DNA of 37,225 bases from an uncultured Eubacterium sp. (GTDB taxonomy: Bacteria; Bacillota; Clostridia; Lachnospirales; Lachnospiraceae). A model generated the notes under the pieces. It saw nothing but the letters and a program-made list of their open reading frames with translations, was not told the origin of the DNA and did not search any database. The first letter of the stretch is position 1. Every line of letters begins with the position of its first letter. Both the position numbers and the translations under genes were made by a program. The DNA is taken from the NCBI GenBank assembly GCA_910586225.1, contig CAJUIL010000038.1:1-37225 (forward strand). The letters are read 5' to 3'. Positions 7,952 to 16,502 of this stretch are shown here, one piece after another.

Positions 7952-9104
7952 TTAGAGGTATTCTGCTTTTGATTCTGGTGCATTCTCGATAATAAACGCG
8001 GTCAGTTTACTTGCCGAATCTCTTTCCAAAGGAAAAACTCTATTGTAATATTTATAATATATTAATATAGACCAATAAACTTCATAGCCGCCTTTATCAT
8101 ACTCTTCTTCTGTGGGAAAATAGGACAAGCATCCATTTGTATATCCATTTACATAAAAGAACGGATCATTTAACTTCTCCATTGGCTCAAGCGCAAACTC
8201 AACCATTAACTCATATGGCAATCCGCAAATACACCATTTTCCAATCGTAAAATATTGAACTTCTACCGTTTCTTCTTGCTGATATATTCCTGCATAATGC
8301 AGTTTTTTTATTTCCTCTAACCATGGCCTGCCGTCTATTCCGCAATAATTCTTTGCTTCTTGTGCAACTTTTTCCGCCACCGTAAGAGATGGTACATCTG
8401 CATACAAATGCATTTTTCTTACATACATATCAATCGCTAACGTATCAGATACTTCAATCAACGCTATCCGCTGCGATAATTTTTCCAAAACAACAGCTGC
8501 CATATCTTCTAAGGCTGTGCTTGATCTATGGTATTGCGCTCCTGTTGCATCTATTGGCGTTTCTGCGGAATTAAAATACTTGGGCGCTATATTTCCGGCT
8601 GAACCTTGTATCACCATAATCGGACAGCCATAGTTCTCCTGCAGCAGCTCCCTAATACTTCCAAAATAATCCGGTGATATCAAATAATTGTCGCGTTTCA
8701 ATACATTGCAATGAGCCGTTACTCGAATTACGAGCAATTTTCTTTCTTCTTTGTCTAAACCACATACCTTCAATATGCCGGCTCTTTTATACCATTTCAA
8801 AATATTCTTTTGAAACATCTATATTTGGCGCAGAATGACAATGTGAAAATCACAGCATTACTTTATCAAATGGCACTTCTAAAATATTGCTCACTTTAAT
8901 CCGCAAGATATCAGCCAATTCCTTTTTAAATCCGATACTGTCAATCGTGATCAAGCATTGGCAGTCTTTACTTTCCCATATGGACACTTGCGCGGCTAAT
9001 GGTTTTAATACCCCTCTGGACGTATTATCTGTTCGATTAAAACCAATCAACGGCATCGGAATTTTGGGTGTTATATCTGTTTGTGCATAACCTAGTTTTA
9101 TCAT
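7952..9104 (-). pseudogene. Neutral/alkaline ceramidase-like gene, disrupted
   Basis: Two pieces of one gene are visible. The N-terminal piece (9104-8850, start MIKLGYAQTDITPKIPM after GAAGGGAA) ends in an in-frame TGA at 8852-8850. Reading through that stop continues in frame with the zinc-site sequence FSHCHSAPN and on to a TAA at 8789-8787. The C-terminal piece (to 7952) resumes in another frame at RAGILKV and contains the family's VTAHCNVLKRDNYLISPDY and IQGSAGNIAP. About 40-50 residues expected between the two are missing. So there is one nonsense codon, one internal deletion and one frameshift. Bacterial members of this family hydrolyse N-acyl sphingolipids or act on related amides; this copy should be dead. 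Confidence 0.75.
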
Positions 9105-9178
9105 GACTAGATTCCCTTCATTGATTTGATTGAAATGTATATTTTTATTAGCAACAAGTTCAATCGGTAAACTGGCAT

Positions 9179-9775
9179 TCATTTTTGTTCGGGTAATTGG
9201 AAATCGCCTATGCCGCTTTCAATATGTAGTTTTATCTTAAAGTGTTTAAAAGAGCCTGCTCCGGGATAATCCATGATCAAATTGTGATCGTTCCAGTCGT
9301 TTTCCATTTCATTTGCAGAAGAATGTTCATACATACGCATTCTTTCTTTTGCTGGATTTGCAAGGTTTAGGAATTTGTCATTGCGAAATACGGTATATAC
9401 ATAAATCTGATCCCAATCTATCTGGATATTCAATACGCCTGCGAGTGCACAGGCGTTCTGAACAGCTCCTAGAAATTGTTTTTTTATTTGTGTCCATTCG
9501 CTTTTACCGACAGAACGTTTTAATTCAAAGATATGCAGGCGCCATGGGCCGGATGCAGATTCGAATATAACATAGTCGGAACATTTCTGGTTTTTAAAAT
9601 ATCCCGGTTTTTTATGTTCCAGATTTCGGAACAAAATGCATGGACGATGGACTGTAAGACAAAGGTCTGCGCAGCCTTCTTTCGTTTTTTCAGTCAAATG
9701 CACCTGCGTGTCAGATATTTCATATATTTCATGACTAAACAATGCCAGTCTTTTTTGAAGATCCTCACAAAACAT
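9179..9775 (-). CDS. ATPase-linked protein with a putative PD-(D/E)XK core
   Basis: A 198-residue protein translated just after the ATPase gene: its ATG (9775) comes one base after the ATPase stop codon, with a GAGGA at good distance inside the end of that gene, so the two are translationally coupled. I do not recognise a named family. Asp67 in CSDYVIF followed by FELKRS (E84-x-K86) fits the D-x(n)-E-x-K core of PD-(D/E)XK nucleases; the helix after it has KSEWTQIKKQFLGA, with Gln and Lys that could complete the site. The idea that it is the nuclease arm of the ATPase is inference. The start could also be the in-frame ATG at 9790. Confidence 0.7.
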   Translation of the reverse strand: MFCEDLQKRLALFSHEIYEISDTQVHLTEKTKEGCADLCLTVHRPCILFRNLEHKKPGYFKNQKCSDYVIFESASGPWRLHIFELKRSVGKSEWTQIKKQFLGAVQNACALAGVLNIQIDWDQIYVYTVFRNDKFLNLANPAKERMRMYEHSSANEMENDWNDHNLIMDYPGAGSFKHFKIKLHIESGIGDFQLPEQK

Positions 9776-9776
9776 A

Positions 9777-11159
9777 TTATGATTCCTCATTTTGGGCAGT
9801 TCTTTCGTTTTCGATCCAGTCAATTTGTTTGTTTATATTTTTTAATGTCTGATAAAAGGTCAATGCTTCAAACCCGTCGTCTCCACAAGGGAGCCCGTTT
9901 AGCTGCGTTCTGCCGCCTGATTGCCCGTCAAATTGATATACGGCTGCTTTATTTTTGGAAAGCAGGTCGGCTGCTTCGTATCCGGTCTGTTCTAAAAAGC
10001 AGTTCTTTTTTTGTATGCCGTCTGCTTTTATCATATTGTTGATATGCTGTAGGATGATATCACTGTGTGTGGAAACGACGACTGGGATGCCGCGATTTGT
10101 CAGACGTATCAGTACGCGGGCCATTTCCCATTGCAGCTGCGGATGCAGGGATATTTCCGGTTCTTCGATCAATAAGGCGTCCAAAAAAGGATAATGCCGC
10201 AAAAACAACAGCAGAGGTACAGTCTCCGTTACAACTCCTGAGGATACATACATGGGAAGGTGCGAGCTTGAGCCGTCAGGCAAATATTCGATGGCGGGCA
10301 CTAATTCATCCGATACGTGTATCTGGCCGCAGATTAGATGCTTTTCCATAAATGCAGCGATTTCGGGGCATCGGTCGAGCTGGGTTTCTGCCTGGATGCT
10401 GCTTAAAGCTGTCAGGAAATCCGTGTTGGGCTTTGTCAACAGATTTTTAGCGGTTTCCTCTAAAGAGAAGCGTTCCTGCAGCGCATTGCGTGTCAGGTCT
10501 TTGTAGGTCAGCAAAAATCCGGTTCTTGCCGTTGGAAAATAGACAGGCTGCATAGTATCCCATTGCAGCATTCCTTGCAGCATACGTGTTAGCTGCCATA
10601 ACGGGCCGAGGCTTTTTGCGTCGTTTTCGACAAGTGTTGCCCAGCGGGTATGATGGCCAGTGACCTGATATACTTTTTTGCCATGAGCGTTTTCTCGGAT
10701 CGAAAAATGAAAATCAAATACTGCGTCCGCAGGGAATGTGATGCGCAGCTCTTCGATAGATGTTTTTCGGTTAAACAGTTTTTTCAGAAGTTTTTCCTTG
10801 TTTTGAGCCAACAGTTCATTTAAAAGCTCCTGGAATGCTTGCAGTCGCTTGCCTTGTATGATACACTCTGCTTCGGATTCTTTTTTGCAGCTTTCCCAGA
10901 TCTGCCGGGAAAGGCTTATACAATCCTGGTAAACGGATGAATTTTCATAAAAGATATAACGGTCGTTCCAGAAATTAACAGTCCAAAGGCCGTAGAGCAG
11001 CGTCATCAAATAGCTTTTGCCGCTGTTGTTATCTCCGATCAGCAGAGTGAGCGGTGCGGGCGTAACGGACGCCTGTTCTATTTTGCCAAAATTTTTGACC
11101 GCAACAGTCCAAGGTACGAGTGTTTCCGGTTTTTTTGCAGGGTTTTTTGATCTTGCCAT
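9777..11159 (-). CDS. OLD-like/ABC-type AAA ATPase
   Basis: A 460-residue ATPase of the SMC/OLD (RecF-like) class. Seen: Walker A GDNNSGKS (residues 42-49) after the typical VKNFGKIEQA strand-turn; Walker B with two Glu in LLIEEPEISLHPQLQ (E332-E333); D-loop-like LHPQLQWEMARVL; and the switch STHSDIILQHI. About 270 residues, largely helical, lie between, with no obvious TOPRIM domain after the ATPase, so the nuclease function would have to come from the neighbour. ATG 11159 is chosen for GAGGTG 7 bases upstream. Its own promoter is at 11201-11229. ATPases of this shape paired with a small nuclease occur in anti-phage systems such as Septu and PARIS; this pair is not clearly either. Confidence 0.85.
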   Translation of the reverse strand: MARSKNPAKKPETLVPWTVAVKNFGKIEQASVTPAPLTLLIGDNNSGKSYLMTLLYGLWTVNFWNDRYIFYENSSVYQDCISLSRQIWESCKKESEAECIIQGKRLQAFQELLNELLAQNKEKLLKKLFNRKTSIEELRITFPADAVFDFHFSIRENAHGKKVYQVTGHHTRWATLVENDAKSLGPLWQLTRMLQGMLQWDTMQPVYFPTARTGFLLTYKDLTRNALQERFSLEETAKNLLTKPNTDFLTALSSIQAETQLDRCPEIAAFMEKHLICGQIHVSDELVPAIEYLPDGSSSHLPMYVSSGVVTETVPLLLFLRHYPFLDALLIEEPEISLHPQLQWEMARVLIRLTNRGIPVVVSTHSDIILQHINNMIKADGIQKKNCFLEQTGYEAADLLSKNKAAVYQFDGQSGGRTQLNGLPCGDDGFEALTFYQTLKNINKQIDWIENERTAQNEES

Positions 11160-11200
11160 TTTGGACACCTCTTTCTTGATGATGCTTGTATGATTATTTA

Positions 11201-11229
11201 AGAATAACCTACTTTTTATAGAATTGCAA
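11201..11229 (-). promoter_or_regulatory. Promoter of the ATPase/PD-(D/E)XK pair
   Basis: On the minus strand: TTGCAA (11224-11229), a 17-bp spacer, TATTCT (complement of 11201-11206), about 40 bases upstream of the start codon. Confidence 0.7.
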
Positions 11230-11289
11230 CAGGTTCCGCAGCGCTGATTCCGTATGATAAAAAACATACGTTCTGTAAATAAAAAATGC

Positions 11290-11318
11290 TTGACACATAG
11301 AGAAGGTTATGTTACGAT
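11290..11318 (+). promoter_or_regulatory. Promoter of the ylxM-ffh operon
   Basis: TTGACA (11290-11295), a 17-bp spacer, TACGAT (11313-11318). It lies about 40 bases before ylxM. Confidence 0.8.
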
Positions 11319-11359
11319 ACCAAAGGCTTAAATAACTTTGAAAAACATGAGTGCATTTT

Positions 11360-11704
11360 ATGGAGCAGAAATTAGAGCAGGCATATTTATATGATTTTTA
11401 CGGCGAGCTGCTAAAAGACCGCCAGCGGAAAATATACGAGGATTTTGTATTTAACGATCTGTCGCTGGGCGAGATTGCTGAGGAAGAAGGCATCAGCCGC
11501 CAGGGTGTCCACGATATGATAAGGCGCTGTACAAAGGCTCTGGAGGGCTATGAGGAGCGGCTGCATCTGGTGGAGAAGTTCCTGCGTACAAAGGAACGGG
11601 TAGCCGAGATCCATTCGCTGACCAGGGCGTTTCGGGACAGTCATGATGAAGCTGTGCTCGACCTCATTGAACAAATATCCAATGCGATATTGGAGGAAGC
11701 GTAG
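11360..11704 (+). CDS. ylxM: YlxM-type helix-turn-helix protein (UPF0122)
   Basis: A small sigma-4-like helix-turn-helix protein that is almost always encoded directly before ffh in Firmicutes and is linked to the signal recognition particle. Seen: LYDFYGELLKDRQRKIYE and the HTH LSLGEIAEEEGISRQGVHDMIRR. The 114-residue length is normal. ATG 11360 matches the usual family start (MEQKLEQAYLYDFY); a GTG at 11351 would add three residues. No clear Shine-Dalgarno sequence is visible before either. Confidence 0.92.
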   Translation: MEQKLEQAYLYDFYGELLKDRQRKIYEDFVFNDLSLGEIAEEEGISRQGVHDMIRRCTKALEGYEERLHLVEKFLRTKERVAEIHSLTRAFRDSHDEAVLDLIEQISNAILEEA

Positions 11705-11773
11705 CATCCTTTCATAGGCTGCGCCGCACGGCTGTTTGCTTATGGGCATGATCTTAATGGAGGAAATCAGAAA

Positions 11774-13129
11774 ATGGCATTTGACAGCTTATCAGAAAAA
11801 CTTCAGAATGTATTCCGGAACCTGCGCAGCAAGGGACGTCTGACGGAGGATGATGTCAAAACGGCATTAAAGGAAGTCAAGCTTGCATTATTGGAAGCGG
11901 ACGTAAATTTTAAGGTTGTAAAGAATTTTACAAAAGAAGTGCAGGCGCAGGCGATCGGTTCGGATGTCATGAACGGATTGAATCCCGGACAGATGGTCAT
12001 TAAGATCGTAAACGACGAACTGGTAAAAATGATGGGCTCTGAGACGACGGAGCTGGCGCTTAAGCCTGGCTCTGAGCTGACGATCCTTATGATGGCGGGT
12101 CTGCAAGGCGCAGGTAAGACGACGACGACGGCGAAAATTGCGGGAAAGCTCAAGCAGAAGGGCAAAAAGCCGCTGCTGGCAGCCTGTGACGTATATCGCC
12201 CGGCAGCGATCGAGCAGCTGCAGATCAACGGCCGCAAGCAGGGCGTCGAGGTATTTTCGATGGGAGATAAAAATTCTCCGGTCAATATCGCGAAGGCGGC
12301 GGCGGAACACGCGCTGAAAAATGGCTGCAATGTACTGATCCTAGATACTGCGGGGCGGCTGCACATTGATGATACGATGATGGAGGAGCTGGCGCAGATC
12401 AAGCAGGAGCTTGATGTAGCGCAGACGATCTTGGTTGTTGATGCGATGACCGGACAGGACGCAGTGAATGTAGCAAGCACGTTTGAAGAAAAGATCGGCA
12501 TTGACGGCGTGATACTGACCAAGCTGGACGGTGATACGCGAGGCGGCGCGGCGCTTTCGATACGGGCCGTGACCGGAAAGCCAATCTTATATGTCGGCAT
12601 GGGTGAAAAGTTATCGGATCTGGAGCAGTTTTATCCGGACCGAATGGCATCCAGAATCCTTGGCATGGGCGATATCCTGACGCTGATCGAAAAGGCGGAG
12701 GCTGAGATCGATCAGGAAAAAGCAAAGGAAATGGAGCAGAAGTTTAAAAAAGCAGAGTTTGGCTTTGACGACTATCTGGAATCCATGAACCAGATGAAAA
12801 AAATGGGCGGCCTATCCAGCGTGCTGTCGATGATGCCGGGAATCGGCTCTTCCCAGCTGGAAGAGATAGAAACGGCAATGGATGAAAAGAAGATGGCGCG
12901 TATCGAAGCGATCATTTACTCCATGACGCCGCAGGAGCGCAGCGATCCGGGAATTTTAAATCCGTCCAGAAAGCGCAGGGTAGCAGATGGAGCCGGCGTG
13001 GACATTGCAGAGGTGAATCGTCTTGTCAAGCAGTTTGAACAGACGCGCAAGATGATGAAGCAGATGACCGGTTTGATGGGCGGTAAAGGGAAACGGGGCA
13101 AAATGGGAAGGTTCAGACTTCCGTTTTAG
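11774..13129 (+). CDS. ffh: Signal recognition particle protein Ffh (SRP54)
   Basis: The GTPase of the signal recognition particle; it binds 4.5S/6S RNA and signal sequences and delivers ribosomes to FtsY at the membrane. Seen: an N-terminal helical bundle, G1 GLQGAGKTTTTAKIA (about residues 105-119), the DVYRPAA insertion motif, DTAGRLHID (G3), TKLDG (G4), and a methionine-rich M domain (about 300-451) with SMMPGIG and the RKRRVADGAG RNA-binding helix. The C-terminal tail MMKQMTGLMGGKGKRGKMG is typical. Length 451 is normal. Gene order with ylxM and rpsP is the standard Firmicute one. Confidence 0.98.
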   Translation: MAFDSLSEKLQNVFRNLRSKGRLTEDDVKTALKEVKLALLEADVNFKVVKNFTKEVQAQAIGSDVMNGLNPGQMVIKIVNDELVKMMGSETTELALKPGSELTILMMAGLQGAGKTTTTAKIAGKLKQKGKKPLLAACDVYRPAAIEQLQINGRKQGVEVFSMGDKNSPVNIAKAAAEHALKNGCNVLILDTAGRLHIDDTMMEELAQIKQELDVAQTILVVDAMTGQDAVNVASTFEEKIGIDGVILTKLDGDTRGGAALSIRAVTGKPILYVGMGEKLSDLEQFYPDRMASRILGMGDILTLIEKAEAEIDQEKAKEMEQKFKKAEFGFDDYLESMNQMKKMGGLSSVLSMMPGIGSSQLEEIETAMDEKKMARIEAIIYSMTPQERSDPGILNPSRKRRVADGAGVDIAEVNRLVKQFEQTRKMMKQMTGLMGGKGKRGKMGRFRLPF

Positions 13130-13160
13130 CATAGATAGTTGATAACAGGAGGTGAAAAAA

Positions 13161-13406
13161 ATGGCAGTTAAGATCAGATTAAAAAGACTTGGAAAGAAAA
13201 AGAATCCTTTTTATAGAATCGTTGTTGCAGATGCCAGAACATCCAGAAACGGCAAGAGCATTGATGAGATCGGGACATATGATCCGATGAAAAATCCAAG
13301 TGAATTTCATGTAGACGCTGAGGCAGCAAAGAAGTGGCTGGCTAACGGCGCGCAGCCGACAGAAACCGTAGCTAAGATTTTAAAGCTTGCAGGAATCGAG
13401 AAATAA
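13161..13406 (+). CDS. rpsP: 30S ribosomal protein S16
   Basis: 81 residues beginning MAVKIRLKRLGKKKNPFYRI, the invariant start of S16, with GRNGKSIDEIGTYDP-like sequence after it. AGGAGGTG lies 6-13 bases before ATG 13161; an upstream in-frame start at 13152 is inside that site. S16 binds 16S rRNA in the body of the small subunit. Confidence 0.98.
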   Translation: MAVKIRLKRLGKKKNPFYRIVVADARTSRNGKSIDEIGTYDPMKNPSEFHVDAEAAKKWLANGAQPTETVAKILKLAGIEK

Positions 13407-13423
13407 TTTTGAGGTGGATGCAT

Positions 13424-13654
13424 ATGAAGGAACTGGTAGAGGTGATTGCAAAATCGCTGGTCGATCATCCGGAAGAGGTCGTAGTGACGGAAACCGAGAA
13501 TGATAAATCCATCGTAATTGAGCTGCGCGTAGCGCAAATGGATATGGGAAAGGTCATTGGCAAACAAGGCCGCATTGCGAAAGCAATCCGTTCCGTTGTA
13601 AAGGCGGCAGCTTCGCGGGCAGAAAAAAAGGTTATTGTGGAAATTATGCAGTAA
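13424..13654 (+). CDS. khpA: KH-domain RNA-binding protein KhpA (YlqC)
   Basis: A single KH domain protein of 76 residues with the GxxG RNA-binding loop in VIGKQGRIAKAIR. In Firmicutes it partners KhpB (Jag) and binds many RNAs; its gene regularly lies between rpsP and rimM, as here. GAGGTGG ends 7 bases before ATG 13424; in-frame upstream starts at 13409 and 13418 overlap that site. Confidence 0.95.
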   Translation: MKELVEVIAKSLVDHPEEVVVTETENDKSIVIELRVAQMDMGKVIGKQGRIAKAIRSVVKAAASRAEKKVIVEIMQ

Positions 13655-13693
13655 GGTGTGGCGTTAGCCTGCCTGCTGCAAAAAGCAGGAAAG

Positions 13694-13731
13694 AGCATTG
13701 TGAGACGGCAATAGTTTTACAATGCTTTTTT
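13694..13731 (+). terminator. Internal attenuator-like terminator between khpA and rimM
   Basis: AGCATTGT (13694-13701) pairs with ACAATGCT (13719-13726) across a 17-base loop and is followed by TTTTTTA. A second hairpin (CCTGCT/AGCAGG) lies just upstream at 13672-13689. It falls within the operon and could reduce expression of rimM-trmD. Confidence 0.5.
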
Positions 13732-13820
13732 ACGGTCTGTGCAGTAAATGTCCAAGGGGCAGATCATGTATGGATCGATCGGAACTGTTACAGCATTTTT
13801 TAGGAAGGCTTATTTATTTT

Positions 13821-14351
13821 ATGGAAGATTTATTTCAGGTAGGCGCGGTGACTGGTACACACGGGCTGCGCGGGGAAGTAAAGGTGTACCCGACAACGGA
13901 TGAGCCGAAGCGGTATGAGGTGTTAAAGGATGTCGTTTTAGATACGGGAAAAGAACGCCTGTCCCTTAAGATTGCCCATGTCCGGTTTTTTAAGCAGATT
14001 GTCATTGTGAAATTTGCAGGTTTAAACGATATTAATGAAGTCGAAGGATTTAAGGGCGCAAAGCTGTACGTGTCGCGGGAAAACGCGCTGGAGCTTAGAG
14101 AGGACGAGTATTATTTTGCCGACCTTGCAGGGCTGCGCGTGCAGACAGAAGAAGGAGAGCAGCTTGGGATCGTTAAGGATATTCTGCAGACGGGCGCGAA
14201 CGACGTTTATGTAGTCGGGCGCGAGCACAAAAAGGATCTGCTTCTTCCGGCGATCAAGGACTGTGTGAAGGAAATCGATGTGGAGGGCGGCAGAATGGTT
14301 GTCCATCTGCTTCCGGGACTTTTGGAAGCGAGCGAAGGCGGTGCAAAGTAA
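13821..14351 (+). CDS. rimM: Ribosome maturation factor RimM
   Basis: 176 residues with the family start FQVGAVTGTHGLRGEVKVYPTTD (G-x-HGLRGE motif) and the PRC-barrel C-terminal half (YYFADLAGLRVQT...LLLPAIKDCVKEID). It helps assemble the 30S head around S19 and 16S rRNA helices. ATG 13821 fits the family length; the open frame back to 13722 crosses a hairpin. It ends one base before trmD. Confidence 0.96.
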   Translation: MEDLFQVGAVTGTHGLRGEVKVYPTTDEPKRYEVLKDVVLDTGKERLSLKIAHVRFFKQIVIVKFAGLNDINEVEGFKGAKLYVSRENALELREDEYYFADLAGLRVQTEEGEQLGIVKDILQTGANDVYVVGREHKKDLLLPAIKDCVKEIDVEGGRMVVHLLPGLLEASEGGAK

Positions 14352-15089
14352 ATGCATTTTTATATATTGACATTATTTCCGGATATGATCGAGCAGGTCG
14401 TGCATACGAGCATTATCGGCCGGGCGGTTTCCAATGGCATTTTATCGGTCCACGCGGTCAATATCCGTGATTATACGACAGATAAGCATAAAAAAGTAGA
14501 CGATTATCCGTATGGCGGCGGCGCAGGTATGGTGATGCAGGCGCAGCCTGTGTACGACGCCTGGCAGGCGGCTGCAAAAGAGATCAAAAGCAGGCGCGGA
14601 CAATCGCAGCTGCATCCGCGCACGATCTATTTAACGCCCCAGGCTGCGGTATTTAAACAGAGTATGGCAAAGCAGCTGGCGTGTGAGCAAGATCTGATCT
14701 TGCTGTGCGGCCATTATGAGGGGATTGACGAGCGTGTGCTGGAGGAAATCGTGACAGACTATGTTTCTATTGGCGATTATGTCTTAACGGGCGGAGAGCT
14801 GCCTGCGCTGGTCGTAGCGGACGCGGTTGCACGCATGGTGCCGGGCGTACTGACGAACGCACAGTCGGCCAGTACGGAATCCTTGGAAGGCAGCCTGCTG
14901 GAGCATCCGCAGTACAGCCGCCCAGAGGAATGGAACGGGAAAATTGTGCCAGCTGTCCTGTTATCTGGTAACCACGCAAATGTAGACGCCTGGCGCAGAG
15001 AACAGTCGATCCTGCGCACAAAAGAGCGCCGTCCGGACCTGCTTGCACAGGCGGAGCTGACACAGAAGGAACGGGAACGGCATTTATGA
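14352..15089 (+). CDS. trmD: tRNA (guanine37-N1)-methyltransferase TrmD
   Basis: A SPOUT methyltransferase that makes m1G37 in tRNAs and prevents +1 frameshifting. Seen: FYILTLFPDMI start, VDDYPYGGGAGMVMQAQP, the knot region LLCGHYEGIDERV and YVLTGGELPALVVADAVARMVPGV. Length 245 is normal. Its start codon directly follows the rimM stop codon. Confidence 0.98.
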   Translation: MHFYILTLFPDMIEQVVHTSIIGRAVSNGILSVHAVNIRDYTTDKHKKVDDYPYGGGAGMVMQAQPVYDAWQAAAKEIKSRRGQSQLHPRTIYLTPQAAVFKQSMAKQLACEQDLILLCGHYEGIDERVLEEIVTDYVSIGDYVLTGGELPALVVADAVARMVPGVLTNAQSASTESLEGSLLEHPQYSRPEEWNGKIVPAVLLSGNHANVDAWRREQSILRTKERRPDLLAQAELTQKERERHL

Positions 15090-15859
15090 TAAAGGCTTAT
15101 GTAGCGGACTGCGCGTGCTTACCAGAGGCAGCGTCAGATGAGATTCGAAAAATATATGCCGGAGTGCTGCCAGATGAGCGGATAGAAAAAATCTGCCGTA
15201 TCCGCCATTCTGAAGCTAGAAAGCAGAGCTTGTGCGCCGGACTTTTGCTGCATTACGTTTTGGATCGGCTGTCGCCTGGGGCGCAGCTGACGTATCAGGC
15301 ATTCGGAAAGCCTCTGTGCGCCGGGCTTGCGTTCAGCCTTTCGCATACGGAGAATGCTGTGCTTGTAAGCGTCTGGGACAGCCAGGATTCGCCAACACCT
15401 TTTTCAACGGAAGCGGCGGATTTTTTTATTGGCTGCGATATTGAAAAGATACGTCCTTATAGGCCGCATATTGCCAGACGTTACTTTACAAAGTCAGAAT
15501 ACGACAGCCTGGAGTCCATAAAAAACCCGCAGGAGCAGGCGGAGCTGTTCAGCCGTTACTGGACGAAAAAAGAAAGCGTGTTAAAGCTGACCGGGCTTGG
15601 GATGCTGCTGCCGATGGATCTGTTTGATATACGGGGCGCACTGGTGCAGGCGGACAGGGATCAGGTGCAGGCGTGGTATGAAAAGCAGGACAAGGAAAGA
15701 CAGGCGCAGTATGGGCAGGCAGCCAGTATATTGCAGGAGCGGCGGATGTATTTGAAGGAGTATCGGTATCAGGGGTGCTGTGTTACGGTGTGTGCGCTGG
15801 CAGAACGGTTTGCGGCGGATGTTGAGATCGTGGACATAAAGCGCTTGTCAGACTGGTAA
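15086..15859 (+). CDS. 4'-phosphopantetheinyl transferase, Sfp type
   Basis: Transfers the phosphopantetheine arm of CoA to carrier proteins. Seen: FSLSHTENAVLVSV, the Mg-binding Asp/Glu in FIGCDIEKIRP, and WTKKESVLKLTG with the catalytic Lys/Glu. Length 257 is close to Sfp. The start overlaps the trmD stop by 4 bases (ATGA), so it is the last gene of the housekeeping operon, an unusual place for an Sfp. No NRPS/PKS genes are in the window, so the target may be a distant cluster or an ACP. Confidence 0.92.
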   Translation: MIKAYVADCACLPEAASDEIRKIYAGVLPDERIEKICRIRHSEARKQSLCAGLLLHYVLDRLSPGAQLTYQAFGKPLCAGLAFSLSHTENAVLVSVWDSQDSPTPFSTEAADFFIGCDIEKIRPYRPHIARRYFTKSEYDSLESIKNPQEQAELFSRYWTKKESVLKLTGLGMLLPMDLFDIRGALVQADRDQVQAWYEKQDKERQAQYGQAASILQERRMYLKEYRYQGCCVTVCALAERFAADVEIVDIKRLSDW

Positions 15860-15888
15860 AAAGATCATGGTCAATTTTTGTGTGCATG

Positions 15889-15933
15889 GCAAAAATCGGA
15901 GGTGTACCTGGTGTACATTGCGGATTTTTGTCA
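15889..15933. terminator. Bidirectional terminator between converging genes
   Basis: GCAAAAATC (15889-15897) and GATTTTTGT (15923-15931) enclose a second short pair TGTAC/GTACA. It lies between the convergent sfp-type and XRE genes. Confidence 0.5.
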
Positions 15934-15986
15934 TATTTTCTTGCAGATTTAGATCAGTAATCTGGATAGCTATTGATTTGGAGAGT

Positions 15987-16424
15987 TTACATACGCTGTG
16001 TACCAAGCAGAGCCAGCTCATGGCTGAATAACAGCTCATTCGTATCCATGATCGTCCATTTGTGCTGGAGCGCAAATAAGATCAGGGCGTCGCGTTCATC
16101 TCTTGCATATAATTCCCGGTTGCCGGACAGCTTGAGCATTGTTTGGGTTTCCTCATCCGTAAGACCAAGTCCAAACGACAGGGCGATCAGCTTATCCCGT
16201 GACGGCGTTTTCTCACCGGAAAAGATCTGGTAAACATAGGCCCGGTCGAGCTGCGAGCCGCGTACGACTTGCGCACGGCTTAGTTTCTTTTGCGACAACA
16301 GCATCTGCAGGTGCTCACAGAGTGTATGGTGCAGCATTTCCGTTCGGTTTTTGGTCAGGAAATCCTCCATATTGGTTGCATTTTTGATCTCATGATACAA
16401 TTCTTCCGTTGATCGTCGATTCAT
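15987..16424 (-). CDS. XRE-family HTH regulator, divergent from the kinase
   Basis: 145 residues. The centre has a Cro/CI-type helix-turn-helix: LSRAQVVRGSQLDRAYVYQIFSG, then KTPSRDKLIALSFGLGLTDEETQ, as in DNA-binding antitoxin-like regulators. The C-terminal 45 residues (RDERDALILFALQHKWTIMDTNELL) form a separate helical module. GGGAG lies 8 bases before the ATG at 16424. The 78-bp gap to the kinase holds overlapping back-to-back promoters, so the regulator probably controls both genes. It may be a phosphorylation target of the kinase; that is inference. Confidence 0.85.
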   Translation of the reverse strand: MNRRSTEELYHEIKNATNMEDFLTKNRTEMLHHTLCEHLQMLLSQKKLSRAQVVRGSQLDRAYVYQIFSGEKTPSRDKLIALSFGLGLTDEETQTMLKLSGNRELYARDERDALILFALQHKWTIMDTNELLFSHELALLGTQRM

Positions 16425-16449
16425 ATTGCGTCTCCCTCTGGTTATTTGT

Positions 16450-16455
16450 TATAAT
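16450..16455 (+). promoter_or_regulatory. -10 box of the kinase promoter
   Basis: TATAAT at 16450-16455, with a possible TTGCGT -35 at 16426-16431 (18 bp). It overlaps the -10 box of the divergent XRE promoter and would start RNA near 16462. Confidence 0.5.
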
Positions 16456-16482
16456 TATACAAAATGAATGAAAATCTGACAA
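16454..16482 (-). promoter_or_regulatory. Promoter of the XRE gene
   Basis: On the minus strand: TTGTCA (complement of 16477-16482), 17-bp spacer, TATAAT (complement of 16454-16459). Confidence 0.65.
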
Positions 16483-16502
16483 GAAGGAAACGCAGGAAAA
16501 TC

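Noticed and set aside
8850..8852. In-frame TGA before SHCHSAPN as a possible selenocysteine codon
   Set aside because: A second stop, an internal deletion and a frameshift follow within 70 bases, so the gene is dead anyway; no SECIS-like hairpin was evident after the TGA.
9533..10506. Several plus-strand frames opposite the ATPase gene
   Set aside because: They are shadows of a well-supported minus-strand gene and have no ribosome binding sites.
11803..12600. 265-codon minus-strand frame inside ffh
   Set aside because: Opposite-strand shadow of a conserved essential gene, Ser/Ala/Ile-rich as expected from such shadows.
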